Shown: positions 45,674 through 54,681 of the stretch, one piece after another | Layout: each line of letters opens with the position of its first letter | How positions within the stretch are numbered: position 1 is the stretch's first letter | From: Paenibacillus dauci | Lineage (GTDB): Bacteria > Bacillota > Bacilli > Paenibacillales > Paenibacillaceae | Length of the DNA stretch: 64,000 nt | NCBI RefSeq assembly: GCF_000971985.1 | Contig: NZ_LAQQ01000001.1 | Span: 1,240,001 to 1,304,000, forward strand | Direction of reading: 5' to 3' | The notes under the pieces: model-generated | What the model saw: the letters and a program-made list of their open reading frames with translations, nothing else | Databases searched by the model: none | Told to the model about the DNA's origin: nothing | Program-made: the position numbers and the translations under genes

Positions 45674-45983
45674 TACGTACTTTATAACTTCTATCGAAAA
45701 GAAATAGACTATAATAATGAAGAAACAGTGTACCCCTACAAATCATTATGGTCTGAACAAATGTGTTGTTGATGTATAAGTATACACAAACGCCAAACTA
45801 CCTCTCTCTTCTCGCCGATTCATCCTGCTCGTTTCAACCTCTATTTACAGGGTAAGGAACATCTAACTACATCTTTTCACTGTTTGCCAAGTGTTAGATG
45901 TGGTTTTTTAATGCTCTTTCTTCCTGCTTCCCTGCTCTATTTTATTTATAAACACATACGCAAATGCCGAGAGGAGCAACATA
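45674..45983 (+). promoter_or_regulatory. Leader with attenuator-like terminator before the monooxygenase
   Basis: A 9-bp perfect stem ACATCTAAC (45859-45867) / GTTAGATGT (45893-45901) is followed by GGTTTTTT. A second ACATCT at 45869-45874 could compete for the same partner. The hairpin is only ~75 bases before the monooxygenase ATG, so it may act as an attenuator. It could also simply terminate the MepB transcript 190 bases upstream. Confidence 0.45.
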
Positions 45984-47198
45984 ATGACAGTTCAAAAGGC
46001 ACTTATTTCAGGTGCAAGTATTGCCGGTCTCAGCACTGCTTTCTGGCTGGGCAAGGCAGGCTGGGAAGTTACAATTATTGAACGTGCAAGCGTCTTCCGT
46101 GAGGGTGGACAGAATGTTGATGTACGCGGAGTGGCGCGTGAGCTTCTTCAAAAAATGGGCATCGAAGAACAGGTACGCAAGCAGACTACCACCGAAGAAG
46201 GGACTGCATTTGTCAACGACAAAGGACAGGTGATAGGCGCTTTCCCTGTAGAGGATTCAGATGGGCTCACCGCTGAAATCGAGATTCTGCGAGGCGATCT
46301 GGCGCGTATTATTCTGGATGCATTGCCGCCAGGTATTTCGGTTCGTTATGGAGAATGGATTGAACAAGTGAACGATCAGCATGAATATGTCGAGATCGAA
46401 CTGCACTCCGGCAGCAAAGAAAGATACGACCTGCTCATTATCGCAGAAGGCGTCCGGTCGAGAACAAGGGATAAGGTATTCGGAGATCGTGTCTCCCGCA
46501 ATGAACTGGGATTGAATATGATCTATGGAACGATTGAAAAGCAAGATGGAGATGACCGCTGGTGGCGTTGGTATAATGCTGCAGGTAGGCGCCAAATTTC
46601 GATTCGTCCGGATAATAAGGGAACGATGCGGGCAACGCTGGCCTTCAAAGATCGAGAGCGCAATCTGGCAGACATTCCTTCCGATCAGGCTCGTGCTGAA
46701 CTGCCAGATATTTTCATCGGAGCCGGCTGGCAGGACGAACGCGTAGTTAGCGGATTTGCTACCTCGAAGGATGTTTACTTTGATTATCTTACACAGATTA
46801 TGATGCCGACCTGGTCGGAAGGCAGAGTGTGTGTCACTGGCGATGCAGCATGGTGTGTCACCCCTATAGGCGGAGGAGGTTCATCGCTGGCATTGATTGG
46901 CGGATATGTTCTTGCAGCCTTTCTGTCTCAGTCCGAGTCCAACCAACCAGAAAGCCTAAACAGTTGTCTAAGCAAGTATGAGCAGTGGATGCGTCCCATG
47001 GTAGATAAAGCCCAGAAACTGCCTCCAGGCGCTCCAGATCTATTTTTCCCCCAAAGCAAAGCCGGCGTAGGCACCATACAGACCATTTTGCGGATTGCCA
47101 GTTTTGGCCCTTTACGCAAATTGTTTGCTCATATTGGTCATGTCGCCGACAGTAAGCAGCAGCTTCCTGATATTCGAGTGACTCAGACTACATCTTAA
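45984..47198 (+). CDS. FAD-dependent monooxygenase (TetX/aromatic hydroxylase type)
   Basis: 404 residues. The FAD-binding GASIAGLSTAFWLGKAG motif is at about 9-25. IIERA follows, and the GD motif appears as VTGDAAWCVTP near 290 with GGGGSSLALIGGYVLA after it. The family hydroxylates aromatic or polyketide compounds; some members inactivate tetracyclines or rifamycins. The substrate cannot be told from sequence. The start ATG follows GAGAGGAGC. Possible attenuator upstream. Confidence 0.9.
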   Translation: MTVQKALISGASIAGLSTAFWLGKAGWEVTIIERASVFREGGQNVDVRGVARELLQKMGIEEQVRKQTTTEEGTAFVNDKGQVIGAFPVEDSDGLTAEIEILRGDLARIILDALPPGISVRYGEWIEQVNDQHEYVEIELHSGSKERYDLLIIAEGVRSRTRDKVFGDRVSRNELGLNMIYGTIEKQDGDDRWWRWYNAAGRRQISIRPDNKGTMRATLAFKDRERNLADIPSDQARAELPDIFIGAGWQDERVVSGFATSKDVYFDYLTQIMMPTWSEGRVCVTGDAAWCVTPIGGGGSSLALIGGYVLAAFLSQSESNQPESLNSCLSKYEQWMRPMVDKAQKLPPGAPDLFFPQSKAGVGTIQTILRIASFGPLRKLFAHIGHVADSKQQLPDIRVTQTTS

Positions 47199-47256
47199 GC
47201 GACTATCTATGTGAGCAGATTAATCTTTATAATACGAATGTTGATTTACTCAAAAA

Positions 47257-47303
47257 AACAGCTGCACGGCCAGAGAATCATGATCTGGCCGTGCAGCTGT
47301 TTA
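47257..47303. terminator. Strong bidirectional terminator
   Basis: 16-bp perfect stem CAGCTGCACGGCCAGA / TCTGGCCGTGCAGCTG with an A run before and T residues after it. Serves the converging monooxygenase and NUDIX genes. Confidence 0.92.
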
Positions 47304-47353
47304 ACCAAAATCTTTTTCAAATACACTTCCTTACTCATCTATTATCTACTCAT

Positions 47354-47782
47354 CTACTTCTCGCCTTCATTAAAATAGATGGCGCTTTGACTGCCTATCA
47401 TCTTTCGCAATCCACCTTGATAATAAGGCATTAATTGCTCCGCTTCCTCCAGATCGACCCAGGCTAACTCGGCGATCTCATCCGGTCTGATGATTTGTTC
47501 GTCACCACCGCATGTTTCAGCTTTAAACGTAATAAATAACACATGCTCCTGCTTGGCGGAAAATACACATTCATTTATAGCTACTATGCCATGAATAGTA
47601 ACATCCAGTCCGGTTTCTTCCTTGGCTTCTCTAATCGCTGCCTGCTCCAGGGATTCTCCCTCTTCTACAGCTCCACCCGGAAGAGACCACCGATCACCTG
47701 CTTCATCGATATTTTTCACCATCAGCACTTTGGAATGGGCAGGATCGGTAATCAGGCAATAGGCTACATCGACTCTTCTCAT
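47354..47782 (-). CDS. NUDIX hydrolase
   Basis: 142 residues from the ATG at 47782; AAGGAG lies 10 bases upstream and abuts a TTG three codons earlier. The Nudix box GGAVEEGESLEQAAIREAKE continuing to ETGLD is complete. Hydrolyses nucleoside diphosphate derivatives or similar compounds; substrate unknown. Confidence 0.9.
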   Translation of the reverse strand: MRRVDVAYCLITDPAHSKVLMVKNIDEAGDRWSLPGGAVEEGESLEQAAIREAKEETGLDVTIHGIVAINECVFSAKQEHVLFITFKAETCGGDEQIIRPDEIAELAWVDLEEAEQLMPYYQGGLRKMIGSQSAIYFNEGEK

Positions 47783-47893
47783 TATTTTCAATCTCCTTTC
47801 CAGTAGGAAATCACATCGCTTGCTCTCCTAGTTATGTAGCCTACGCATCATTTACTACTTTGCGCATGTTTATACAGCTTCTCCAGCCAAATT

Positions 47894-48098
47894 CTATAAG
47901 CGATGCTCACTATTTTCCAGTACTATAGTTCCTTTTGGCATATTCTTTCCACCGTAAATCGTTATAATATAGTCTCCAGATGGAACTTTCGGTACGTTAT
48001 CATTATTTACAAAGACTTCAGTTGTGCCTGGAGCATCCAGCAAGAAGCATAATTGACAAAGTAGTAATACCTACTGTTTTTATGAATCGATTGATCAT
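47894..48098 (-). pseudogene. Small lipoprotein gene broken by a frameshift
   Basis: From the ATG at 48098 (AAAGGTGG upstream) the frame gives a signal peptide with lipobox LLAGC and stops after 26 residues. Shifting one base restores a frame reading PGTTEVFVNNDNVPKVPSGD... up to a TAG at 47894. The whole would be a ~67-residue lipoprotein. Length 205 bases, one more than a multiple of three. A sequencing error cannot be excluded. Confidence 0.65.
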
Positions 48099-48229
48099 TT
48101 CATCCACCTTTCTTCTTCTCTGTTTTTGACACTTTAACAATATACCATTATATGGATGTCGCATGCTAATACAAGCACCAAGAGAACAAAGACGGTGCAG
48201 GACAATACATAGCATTGGTAAACATAAAA

Positions 48230-48264
48230 AAGAAGAAACCTGCTGTAAGCACAGGTTTCTTCTT
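48230..48264 (-). terminator. Intrinsic terminator of the secreted-protein gene
   Basis: 13-bp stem AAGAAGAAACCTG / CAGGTTTCTTCTT; on the minus strand it runs into T residues. Confidence 0.88.
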
Positions 48265-48347
48265 TTGGATTGAACACTGTCGATTTTGGAAATGCAATTC
48301 TATTTGCAGATACCACACGATGTTCCAAAGTTCTCGCCTCTAGATAC

Positions 48348-48905
48348 TCACTTGGCTTGCGGAGCATAGCGGGTAACGTCTACCGCTACATGCTCAAGTT
48401 TCGTTTTGCTTAATGAATGAGCAGGTGCATAGATGGTAACAAAGCGGTCTTTTAGAGGGAAAGTCAGCATATCGGTACCGTTTACTTTATACCATTTGCC
48501 TTTTACATTATTGGAATCTGGAAGTGTAACTACCGTGCCTTTGTAGCTGTAGGAATCATCACGCGGAGATACGGACACTCTCATATATTTGAAAATGAAG
48601 GTCACACTATCGCCACCAACGCCTACTTTTTTGAAAGCATCACCGGTGATCATACGTGAAGGTACATACGGTGTCTCGAATCCGTCAAAGGCAGCAAAAG
48701 CTTTGACAATTTGTTTGTACTGAGCAGCGGTGTAGGGAACGTCGCTCAGGGAGAAATTCATTTTCTGCGAAGATGAAGCAGAGCTTGTAGCGGCGGCTGT
48801 TGATTTGCTGGTCGTGCTGGCCGCCGAGACGGTCGGAGTAGATACGGTTCCTGTCAAAAGTACGCCTGCGGCGAGAGAAGCTGCTATCCATTGTGGGTAA
48901 CGCAT
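48348..48905 (-). CDS. Secreted protein of unknown function
   Basis: 185 residues with a signal peptide ending near TVSAAS and a Ser/Thr/Ala-rich linker (about 30-48). A compact domain follows that begins MNFSLSDVPYTAAQYKQIV. I do not recognise the domain. The sequence has no Cys and no anchoring motif, so the product is probably released. GGAGATGG precedes the ATG. Terminator at 48230. Confidence 0.75.
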   Translation of the reverse strand: MRYPQWIAASLAAGVLLTGTVSTPTVSAASTTSKSTAAATSSASSSQKMNFSLSDVPYTAAQYKQIVKAFAAFDGFETPYVPSRMITGDAFKKVGVGGDSVTFIFKYMRVSVSPRDDSYSYKGTVVTLPDSNNVKGKWYKVNGTDMLTFPLKDRFVTIYAPAHSLSKTKLEHVAVDVTRYAPQAK

Positions 48906-49196
48906 AATTCATCCATCTCCTTCGTATATGTGTTTTCTTGGTATGTGCTTATCTTACCCACCAAATGTATCGATCCTGGAACCGAATTGTATCCAACTTG
49001 TAAATTTGTTTAATAAATATGAATATCTATCTTAATATATTAATTCAATTGCATATTTTATAGAAAATAAACAGAGACGAATGTAATGATCGTATCCTAG
49101 CTATATGTAGAATTATAAAACGATAGTATGATTTCTTGCTTATAGTGTTTTAAATTCTATAGTTGGTTAGCAGATATTATCTTAGTTTATTAACTT
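48906..49196. other. AT-rich spacer
   Basis: About 290 bp, strongly AT-rich, without a gene or clear signals apart from the ribosome binding site of the secreted-protein gene. Confidence 0.5.
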
Positions 49197-50191
49197 TTAT
49201 TGTGTTTTTTCTTGTATAGGTAGTTGAGACGCTGCCATTTTTTTATCGAACTTCCAAGCCAGCTTTAATGCACCTTGATCAATATATTTCATGTAATAAT
49301 GAGATAGAATAAATAAAGGAAGTATAGATGTCATAAACGTAATAGCATATGCTAGGTTATAACTGAAGTTATGAATTAATTGACTAAACAAAAATGCAGA
49401 GAACGTATTTATGAAAGTAAAATGAATAAGGTACAAAGAAAATGAAATTTTACCTAAGTAAGCAAACGGCTTCGATCCAAATATATGCTGTAGAAATCTT
49501 GAGCGAAGCAGAGTAAATAAAATCATAGTGGCACCCAAAGTTCGTGATAACTGCCTTGGATCGATATTAAATTGAAACCAGTGATTAATAATTTTCGTGC
49601 CTATTTCTATAGGTTCATATATAGTTCCGCCTAAAGAGGTATAAGGAGCCGAACCCAAATATATTCCAATTAATAAAGTACATATTCTTATTGTTTTAGT
49701 GTTGTTCCATTTGTATTTCAACAGATCAGCTAATAGCATTCCCCATAAAAAGGCGATAAAATAAGTTTGAATTAAAGCAATGGATAAAATAGCATACGCT
49801 ATCCATCTTCGCCTTAATCGCCCAAATAAAGCCAGGAATCCAAAAATCAAAAATGAACCTGATAATTCATAACTCATAGTCCATAGTACAGGATTATAAG
49901 GAGAAGCATCAAAATAGAAAAACGGATCAAAAATAGCTGCTTTAATTTTACACTAAGCACATAACCACTCAGTACAAAAAACAAGCAAACAGCAAATTGT
50001 CTATTATAAAATAAATTAAGGGGCGAATACCCATATAAAGTATCCCATTGAAAATGAGCTTGCTGTGAATTTCCGTTTAATGCAGCCGGATAAAATACTT
50101 GTATGTAATGTGAAATCACTACAGATAGTGCTGCTACACCTCTCGCACCATCTAAATAAAACAACTTTTTTTCAGGTACTTCTTTATTCAT
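49197..50191 (-). pseudogene. Acyltransferase-3 (OafA-like) gene with internal deletion and frameshift
   Basis: The 5' part encodes LDGARGVAALSVVISHY and FFVLSGYVLSVK, the N-terminal signature of membrane acyltransferases. After VK the frame ends, and another frame takes over with IKAAIFDPFFYFDASPYNPV and LWTMSYELSGSF, running on to the C-terminus. The two frames overlap, but the ~50-70 residues normally found between VLSVK and NPVLWT are absent. This indicates an internal deletion that also shifted the frame. The intact family O-acetylates cell-surface polysaccharides or peptidoglycan. Confidence 0.8.
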
Positions 50192-50381
50192 TATTCTTTT
50201 TATCCCTTCCTTTTTTTAGTAAAATTACTATACCATGCTATACTGTTCAATAAAAGTTTCACATCAACCTCTACATTGTATACAAATATAATGCACATAA
50301 TAATTTAGATCAGGCATAAGATCATTAAACTGCAACGGATCAGCAACTCAACTGTTCTTGTCGGCACACTGATGGAAGACT
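50192..50381. other. AT-rich spacer
   Basis: 190 bp upstream of the acyltransferase relic; no gene or structure seen. Confidence 0.4.
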
Positions 50382-50488
50382 TTACGCAAAAGCGGCAAAG
50401 AAATGACCAGGAACAGATAACATAAATACCAGACTCAGAACCACAGCAGCTGTCGACAGATTGCGAATCCACCATTTGAAGTTTTCAT
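50382..50488 (-). pseudogene. Signal-peptide relic of a secreted-protein gene
   Basis: GAGAGGGGAAATC precedes an ATG at 50488. After a one-base slip in codon three the frame reads FKWWIRNLSTAAVVLSLVFM and ends AAFA-stop. This is a signal peptide cut off exactly at its cleavage site, similar to that of the secreted protein at 52151-52669, whose ribosome binding site is also nearly the same (GAGAGGGG). The mature part is missing. Confidence 0.6.
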
Positions 50489-50771
50489 GATTTCCCCTCT
50501 CGTCGTTCTGATTCAATACATATTTCAGATTCAGCCTTCGGTTGGATCTTCTCTATTTACTCATTCTATCGTCGCTAGGCTTCTCCAGCCCATTCAATCA
50601 ATAAATCAAACCAACAATATACCATTATTAATGATATAGAGATACCTAAATTCATTTTCGCTGTATCTTTTTGTGCTCGACTTGACGTTGCTATCTGCAC
50701 AACTTACAATAAAATTATTTTAAAGGTGTTAAATATTTAATTTCGTAACATTATCAAGGGAGGCAACCAAG

Positions 50772-51236
50772 CTGAACAAACAAGAGCGACTATCCGCGTT
50801 AGTCGGCTGCCAGATGCAGATGATCGTAGCAGGGCATGCCAAGTTAGTCGATGACAGTCTGTCGGCTCCACAATATCTGATTTTGCAAATGCTGGTTCGG
50901 CAGGGGCCGATGATCAGTACCAATTTTGTATCGGTGCTGGACGTTACCCCGGCCGCTATTACGAATCTGACCAATAAATTGGTGCAAAAAGGTTATATCG
51001 AACGCCTGCCTTCTACGATGGATCGACGCCAGACACATTTGCAAGCGACAGAACAAGGCCATGAAGCCGAACATCGATTGCAGGCACGTTACAAGGAACT
51101 GACTGCAGGATTATGGGATGATCTATCTGAGAAGGAGACCGATTTACTGCTGTCTGTATATGGCAAGATGGTCAAGCGTCTGCAAGAACGATTGAATTTT
51201 AAACTTGACTATATGCTGGATGAGGAGGATCACTAA
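50772..51236 (+). CDS. MarR-family transcriptional regulator with probable CTG start
   Basis: 154 residues if translation starts at the CTG at 50772. AAGGGAGG (50756-50763) stands 8 bases before it, and no ATG, GTG or TTG lies in frame nearby until 50814, which would remove the first helix. The winged-helix region includes ISTNFVSVLDVTPAAITNLT and the wing residues DRRQTHLQATEQG. The stop TAA is followed immediately by the ATG of the SDR gene, so the two are co-transcribed; the regulator probably controls its own operon. Confidence 0.82.
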   Translation: MNKQERLSALVGCQMQMIVAGHAKLVDDSLSAPQYLILQMLVRQGPMISTNFVSVLDVTPAAITNLTNKLVQKGYIERLPSTMDRRQTHLQATEQGHEAEHRLQARYKELTAGLWDDLSEKETDLLLSVYGKMVKRLQERLNFKLDYMLDEEDH

Positions 51237-51989
51237 ATGGGTAGACTGGATCATAAAGTAGCGATGATTACTGGTGCCGCCGGAGGCATGGGCAAAGCAG
51301 ATGCACTGCTACTGGCCAGAGAAGGTGCAAGAGTAGCCATCTCCGATGTACAGGAAGACAAGCTTCTGGAAGTAGTCGCTGAAATTAACCGCAGTGGCGG
51401 TGAAGCGATCGGTTTCCGACATGATGTAACATCAGAGACCGACTGGATTCGTATCGTGGATGAAACCATAGCCCGGTTTGGCCAAATCGATATCCTCGTA
51501 AATAATGCTGGAGTCTCCAATGCGACCAGCTTTTTGGATCTGACTCTAGAAGGCTGGGAGAAGACGATGGCGATCAACGTGAACAGTGTTTTTCTAGGTC
51601 AGAAATATGTTATTCCGCATATGATCAAATCGGGCGGCGGTTCGATTATTAATATTTCCTCGATTGCCGGTCTTACAGGCGGAAGCGGTACTGGTCCCTA
51701 TACAGCCAGCAAAGGTGCAGTGCGTATGCTGACCAAAGCAACGGCGGTAGATTATGCCAAGCATAATATCCGGGCCAACTCTGTTCATCCCGGTTATATC
51801 GAGACACCAATGACGACTGACTTGATGAAGGATAAGCGTATGACCCAGTGGTTCCTGTCTCAGACTCCACTGCCGCGACTGGGCAAGGCTGAAGATATTG
51901 CTAATGCCGTTCTGTTCCTCGCATCGGACGAGTCTTCCTATATTACAGGTGTAGAACTGCCGGTAGATGGCGGATATTACGCCAAATAA
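51237..51989 (+). CDS. Short-chain dehydrogenase/reductase (FabG/glucose-dehydrogenase-like)
   Basis: 250 residues. TGAAGGMGKADA at the N-terminus, NNAGVSN, the catalytic Ser in ISSIAG and YTASKGA are present; the C-terminus has the SYITGVELPVDGGYYAK ending typical of this group. Substrate unknown. Second gene of the marR operon, with no gap between stop and start codons. Terminator at 52027. Confidence 0.92.
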   Translation: MGRLDHKVAMITGAAGGMGKADALLLAREGARVAISDVQEDKLLEVVAEINRSGGEAIGFRHDVTSETDWIRIVDETIARFGQIDILVNNAGVSNATSFLDLTLEGWEKTMAINVNSVFLGQKYVIPHMIKSGGGSIINISSIAGLTGGSGTGPYTASKGAVRMLTKATAVDYAKHNIRANSVHPGYIETPMTTDLMKDKRMTQWFLSQTPLPRLGKAEDIANAVLFLASDESSYITGVELPVDGGYYAK

Positions 51990-52026
51990 CTACTGGGATA
52001 CATTTTGAGGATACCTGTTGATATCA

Positions 52027-52060
52027 AAAAGGAGCTGGTCTTTGAGATCAGCTCCTTTTC
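52027..52060 (+). terminator. Intrinsic terminator after SDR
   Basis: 14-bp stem AAAAGGAGCTGGTC / GATCAGCTCCTTTT (one G-U pair), 5-base loop. Confidence 0.9.
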
Positions 52061-52150
52061 GATAATGCGGCAATATGGCTGGTACCTTACAGGCAGAATG
52101 ATTGATTTCCTATCTGCCTATGCATCTGAGGCAGCATTTGTTTTATTGAC

Positions 52151-52669
52151 TTAATTGGTCCACTGTTTGTATTCCATGACGATATAGTTCTCGTTGGTAC
52201 TTGTAAGTACAAGGCGGAATTTCTTGTAGTCACTTCGCGGCAATTTCATCGTTTGCTGCTGTGTTTTAGAGCTGGGCTGGAATGTGCTGACAAATACAGG
52301 TTCCCATCCCTTTTCTGTTTCGGCTTCCAGACTGAACACTACACCCTGTTTATTTTGCCCCGGAAAAGGAAAGATAATAAATTGCACCTGAGTAATGCCT
52401 TCTGCTTTGATATCATTGGCAATAAGAGGTGAAGAAACAGAACCAAACGCACAATACATATCGTAATCCAGATGGAGTCCGGTATCATCGGGCTGAGGCG
52501 ATTCAGATAGGGCAGCAGAATTCACCTGTACACTGCCTGGCACAAGATTGGCAGGAATATTCTCAGCAAAAGCTGTAGACGACTGACCTGTAATGAACAA
52601 TGAAGAGCACAGACTCAGTGCCAAAGCAGCGACAGACAGATTCTTAAGCCGAAAAGCAGAAATTTTCAT
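52151..52669 (-). CDS. Secreted protein of unknown function
   Basis: 172 residues. The signal peptide ends near TAFAEN. The mature part begins with a Ser/Pro/Asp-rich stretch and continues as a beta-rich domain with one Cys (DMYCAFGS). I do not recognise it. GAGAGGGG precedes the ATG. A signal-peptide relic of a related gene lies 1.7 kb away at 50382-50488. Confidence 0.75.
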   Translation of the reverse strand: MKISAFRLKNLSVAALALSLCSSLFITGQSSTAFAENIPANLVPGSVQVNSAALSESPQPDDTGLHLDYDMYCAFGSVSSPLIANDIKAEGITQVQFIIFPFPGQNKQGVVFSLEAETEKGWEPVFVSTFQPSSKTQQQTMKLPRSDYKKFRLVLTSTNENYIVMEYKQWTN

Positions 52670-52967
52670 AATTTACCCCTCTCGTTTTTCAATTATAGTA
52701 TGCATTATGTGCCGAGCAATCTGACTGACGTCTGAAATCATCGCCCTTCTATAATAGTTTGTTTAAAACAATTAACTAATAACACCAGTAATATATCATC
52801 TTTAGTAATAAATGGATATGATATTTTTATTTGGCTTCCTAATAAATGTACGCTGTCTGAGATTTGTTAAATAGACCATTCATATGTACAAAGAATACGA
52901 TTATAAGTATCCTTTTGTCTCCTTTTAAAGAGTGCCTGTCATTGTTCAATTATTATATCTGTATGTC
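52670..52967. other. AT-rich spacer
   Basis: About 300 bp, AT-rich. No gene, terminator or operator recognised. Confidence 0.5.
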
Positions 52968-53486
52968 TTATATTCTGTCTGGGAGCTCTTCATTCAGGAA
53001 TCGTTCCAGCTGTTTGGGTGATGTAAATATGTAAACCTGTTTACCATTTTTCAACTGATCCAGCTTCTTTATTATTTTCGGCCGCTGATCCCTGCGGTAT
53101 CGCCAGATCCATTTTACAAAATTCAGGTCAAGCTTCTCCTCGCATCCCTCTGCCATATCAGGACGTGTCCTGCCTTTATACTGAAATCTCCGCTTGATTG
53201 CACGGAACAGACTGATACGCGTTGGATAATCCAGATAGATGATAGTATCTGCTTCCCGCAGGCGCATGTCCATCGTTCTTCCATAATTGCCGTCGATAAT
53301 CCATTCTTTTTGCGCTATCAGCTCTGTGAGCAATTGATCCCATTCTGCAGCGGGTGTAGGCACCCAACCAGCTTTCCAGTGCAGGGAATCTAGATGATAG
53401 AGAGGCAGATGCAGCTTGGCTGCCAGTTTCTTGGACAAGGTGGATTTACCCGATCCACCTGAACCTATGATTGCTATTTTTTGCAT
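52968..53486 (-). CDS. P-loop kinase-like protein (FlaR/DNA topology modulation family)
   Basis: 172 residues. Walker A IGSGGSGKST at about 7-16, then LPLYHLDSLHWKAGW, a block characteristic of the FlaR-like family, and EWIIDGNYGRTMDMRL. The proteins resemble adenylate kinases; annotations as DNA topology modulators rest on old genetics and the true substrate is unknown. Cytosolic. Confidence 0.85.
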   Translation of the reverse strand: MQKIAIIGSGGSGKSTLSKKLAAKLHLPLYHLDSLHWKAGWVPTPAAEWDQLLTELIAQKEWIIDGNYGRTMDMRLREADTIIYLDYPTRISLFRAIKRRFQYKGRTRPDMAEGCEEKLDLNFVKWIWRYRRDQRPKIIKKLDQLKNGKQVYIFTSPKQLERFLNEELPDRI

Positions 53487-53633
53487 AATAACCCTCCATT
53501 CTTTTATATAATTTGTAGTCTTGATCTCTGATAATTACCAAGAAGAAAAGGACTTTTCTGTACCAAGTTCTTTCCAACAGGAATCGACACCAGCTAGTAT
53601 CTTTATCACTCTCAGCACCAGAGTTACGTATGC

Positions 53634-53660
53634 AAAAAGCCGCTCCGCAGAGCGACTTTT
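53634..53660 (-). terminator. Intrinsic terminator of the EF-G-binding protein gene
   Basis: Minus strand: GTCGCTC-TGCG-GAGCGGC followed by five T. Confidence 0.8.
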
Positions 53661-53677
53661 ATTATTTTCTGACTGTC

Positions 53678-54319
53678 TTATTTGCCTATTGCCAGAAGAA
53701 ATCTCTCTAGCGGAGCGGTATCGGTAATACTATGGTTACAAGCCTCATCATCGATACAAATATACTGACCTGCCGAAGCAAACTGATCCGGTCCGCTGCC
53801 TCGGGTCTTCACATTGAAGAATCCCAGTTCTCTATGCCGATTGCAGAACATACAGAATCCGTTTTTGTTGGTGGAGGTCATCTGTCCCTCTATACCAAGC
53901 AACTGCCCCTGATATGGATATACAATGTACAGTCGATTCGTAGCCACATCCATCCATCTCAGATACGTTGTACGTTTGTAATCGACAGATGCCAGATCCG
54001 GCGTTTTCAGCTTTTTGGATTTGGGAAATAATTTTTGAATCTGTTTGACTGTGACTTCCGGAAAAGGAATTACATGCGCCTCGAGCTCATCCAGATAGCT
54101 CTGCAGCTCGTAGGCTGCTTCGTACTTGGACATCTGCTCCAGCAGATTTTTCTGCTCCGTCGTCAATTGATCAAATGCGTCAATAGCATTGATAACAGCT
54201 GTGCCTTTGACGGTCTCCAGCACTTTACGATCGGCTACAGTCCGCATCGTTTTTAGCAGAAAATCCGCTTGTTTGTGAATCACATTTAATTGGTGATTTT
54301 GAATAAATGGTGTTTGCAT
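53678..54319 (-). CDS. FusB/FusC-family EF-G-binding protein
   Basis: 213 residues from the ATG at 54319 (GGGGCGG upstream). The N-terminal helical half is followed by a C-terminal treble-clef zinc finger with FCMFCNRH and YICIDDEACNHSI supplying the Cys ligands. FusB-type proteins bind elongation factor G and free ribosomes stalled by fusidic acid. Chromosomal homologues in Bacillota give variable resistance, so resistance is plausible but unproven here. Confidence 0.9.
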   Translation of the reverse strand: MQTPFIQNHQLNVIHKQADFLLKTMRTVADRKVLETVKGTAVINAIDAFDQLTTEQKNLLEQMSKYEAAYELQSYLDELEAHVIPFPEVTVKQIQKLFPKSKKLKTPDLASVDYKRTTYLRWMDVATNRLYIVYPYQGQLLGIEGQMTSTNKNGFCMFCNRHRELGFFNVKTRGSGPDQFASAGQYICIDDEACNHSITDTAPLERFLLAIGK

Positions 54320-54444
54320 AGCTAACCGCCCCTTATTTGTATTGGACAATCCATAAGGTGCAAAGCCTGCACATGGTAACGAATAAAATAAACTGGGCGA
54401 AATCCTCTATCGAAATCGCGCCCTGCACAAAGACTCGCCCCTAC

Positions 54445-54595
54445 TCAGGCTCTGCGCAAGGCCTCTCTAGTGAACGAGCAACACAGCACTGCTGCCAACA
54501 TTGCCAACGGTATGACCCCCAATGCAGTAGTATACGAAAAGTATATCAGTATCGAATACACCGAATCAATTGCAGATTCCATATATTCCCGTTTC
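54445..54595 (-). pseudogene. Relic of the 3' end of an MFS transporter gene
   Basis: Minus strand, in one open frame: ESAIDSVYSILIYFSYTTAL, then GVIPLAMLAAVLCCSFTREA and LRRA-stop (TGA at 54445). It looks like the last transmembrane helix and tail of an efflux pump; upstream sequence is lost where the MerR promoter begins. The relic at 39778-39882 is homologous. Confidence 0.65.
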
Positions 54596-54609
54596 TCTAT
54601 GAATTAATA

Positions 54610-54640
54610 TTGACATGAACTATGGTTTAAGTTCTATCAT
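54610..54640 (+). promoter_or_regulatory. MerR-type promoter with 19-bp spacer and dyad
   Basis: TTGACA (54610-54615), 19-base spacer, TATCAT (54635-54640). The spacer holds the dyad GAACT (54617-54621) / AGTTC (54630-54634). A stretched spacer with the operator between the -35 and -10 boxes is the classic MerR-activated design. It drives merR and the SDR. Confidence 0.75.
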
Positions 54641-54681
54641 GAACTTGTCGACGTTCTATATTCACCCCTGGAGGCCTTCAT

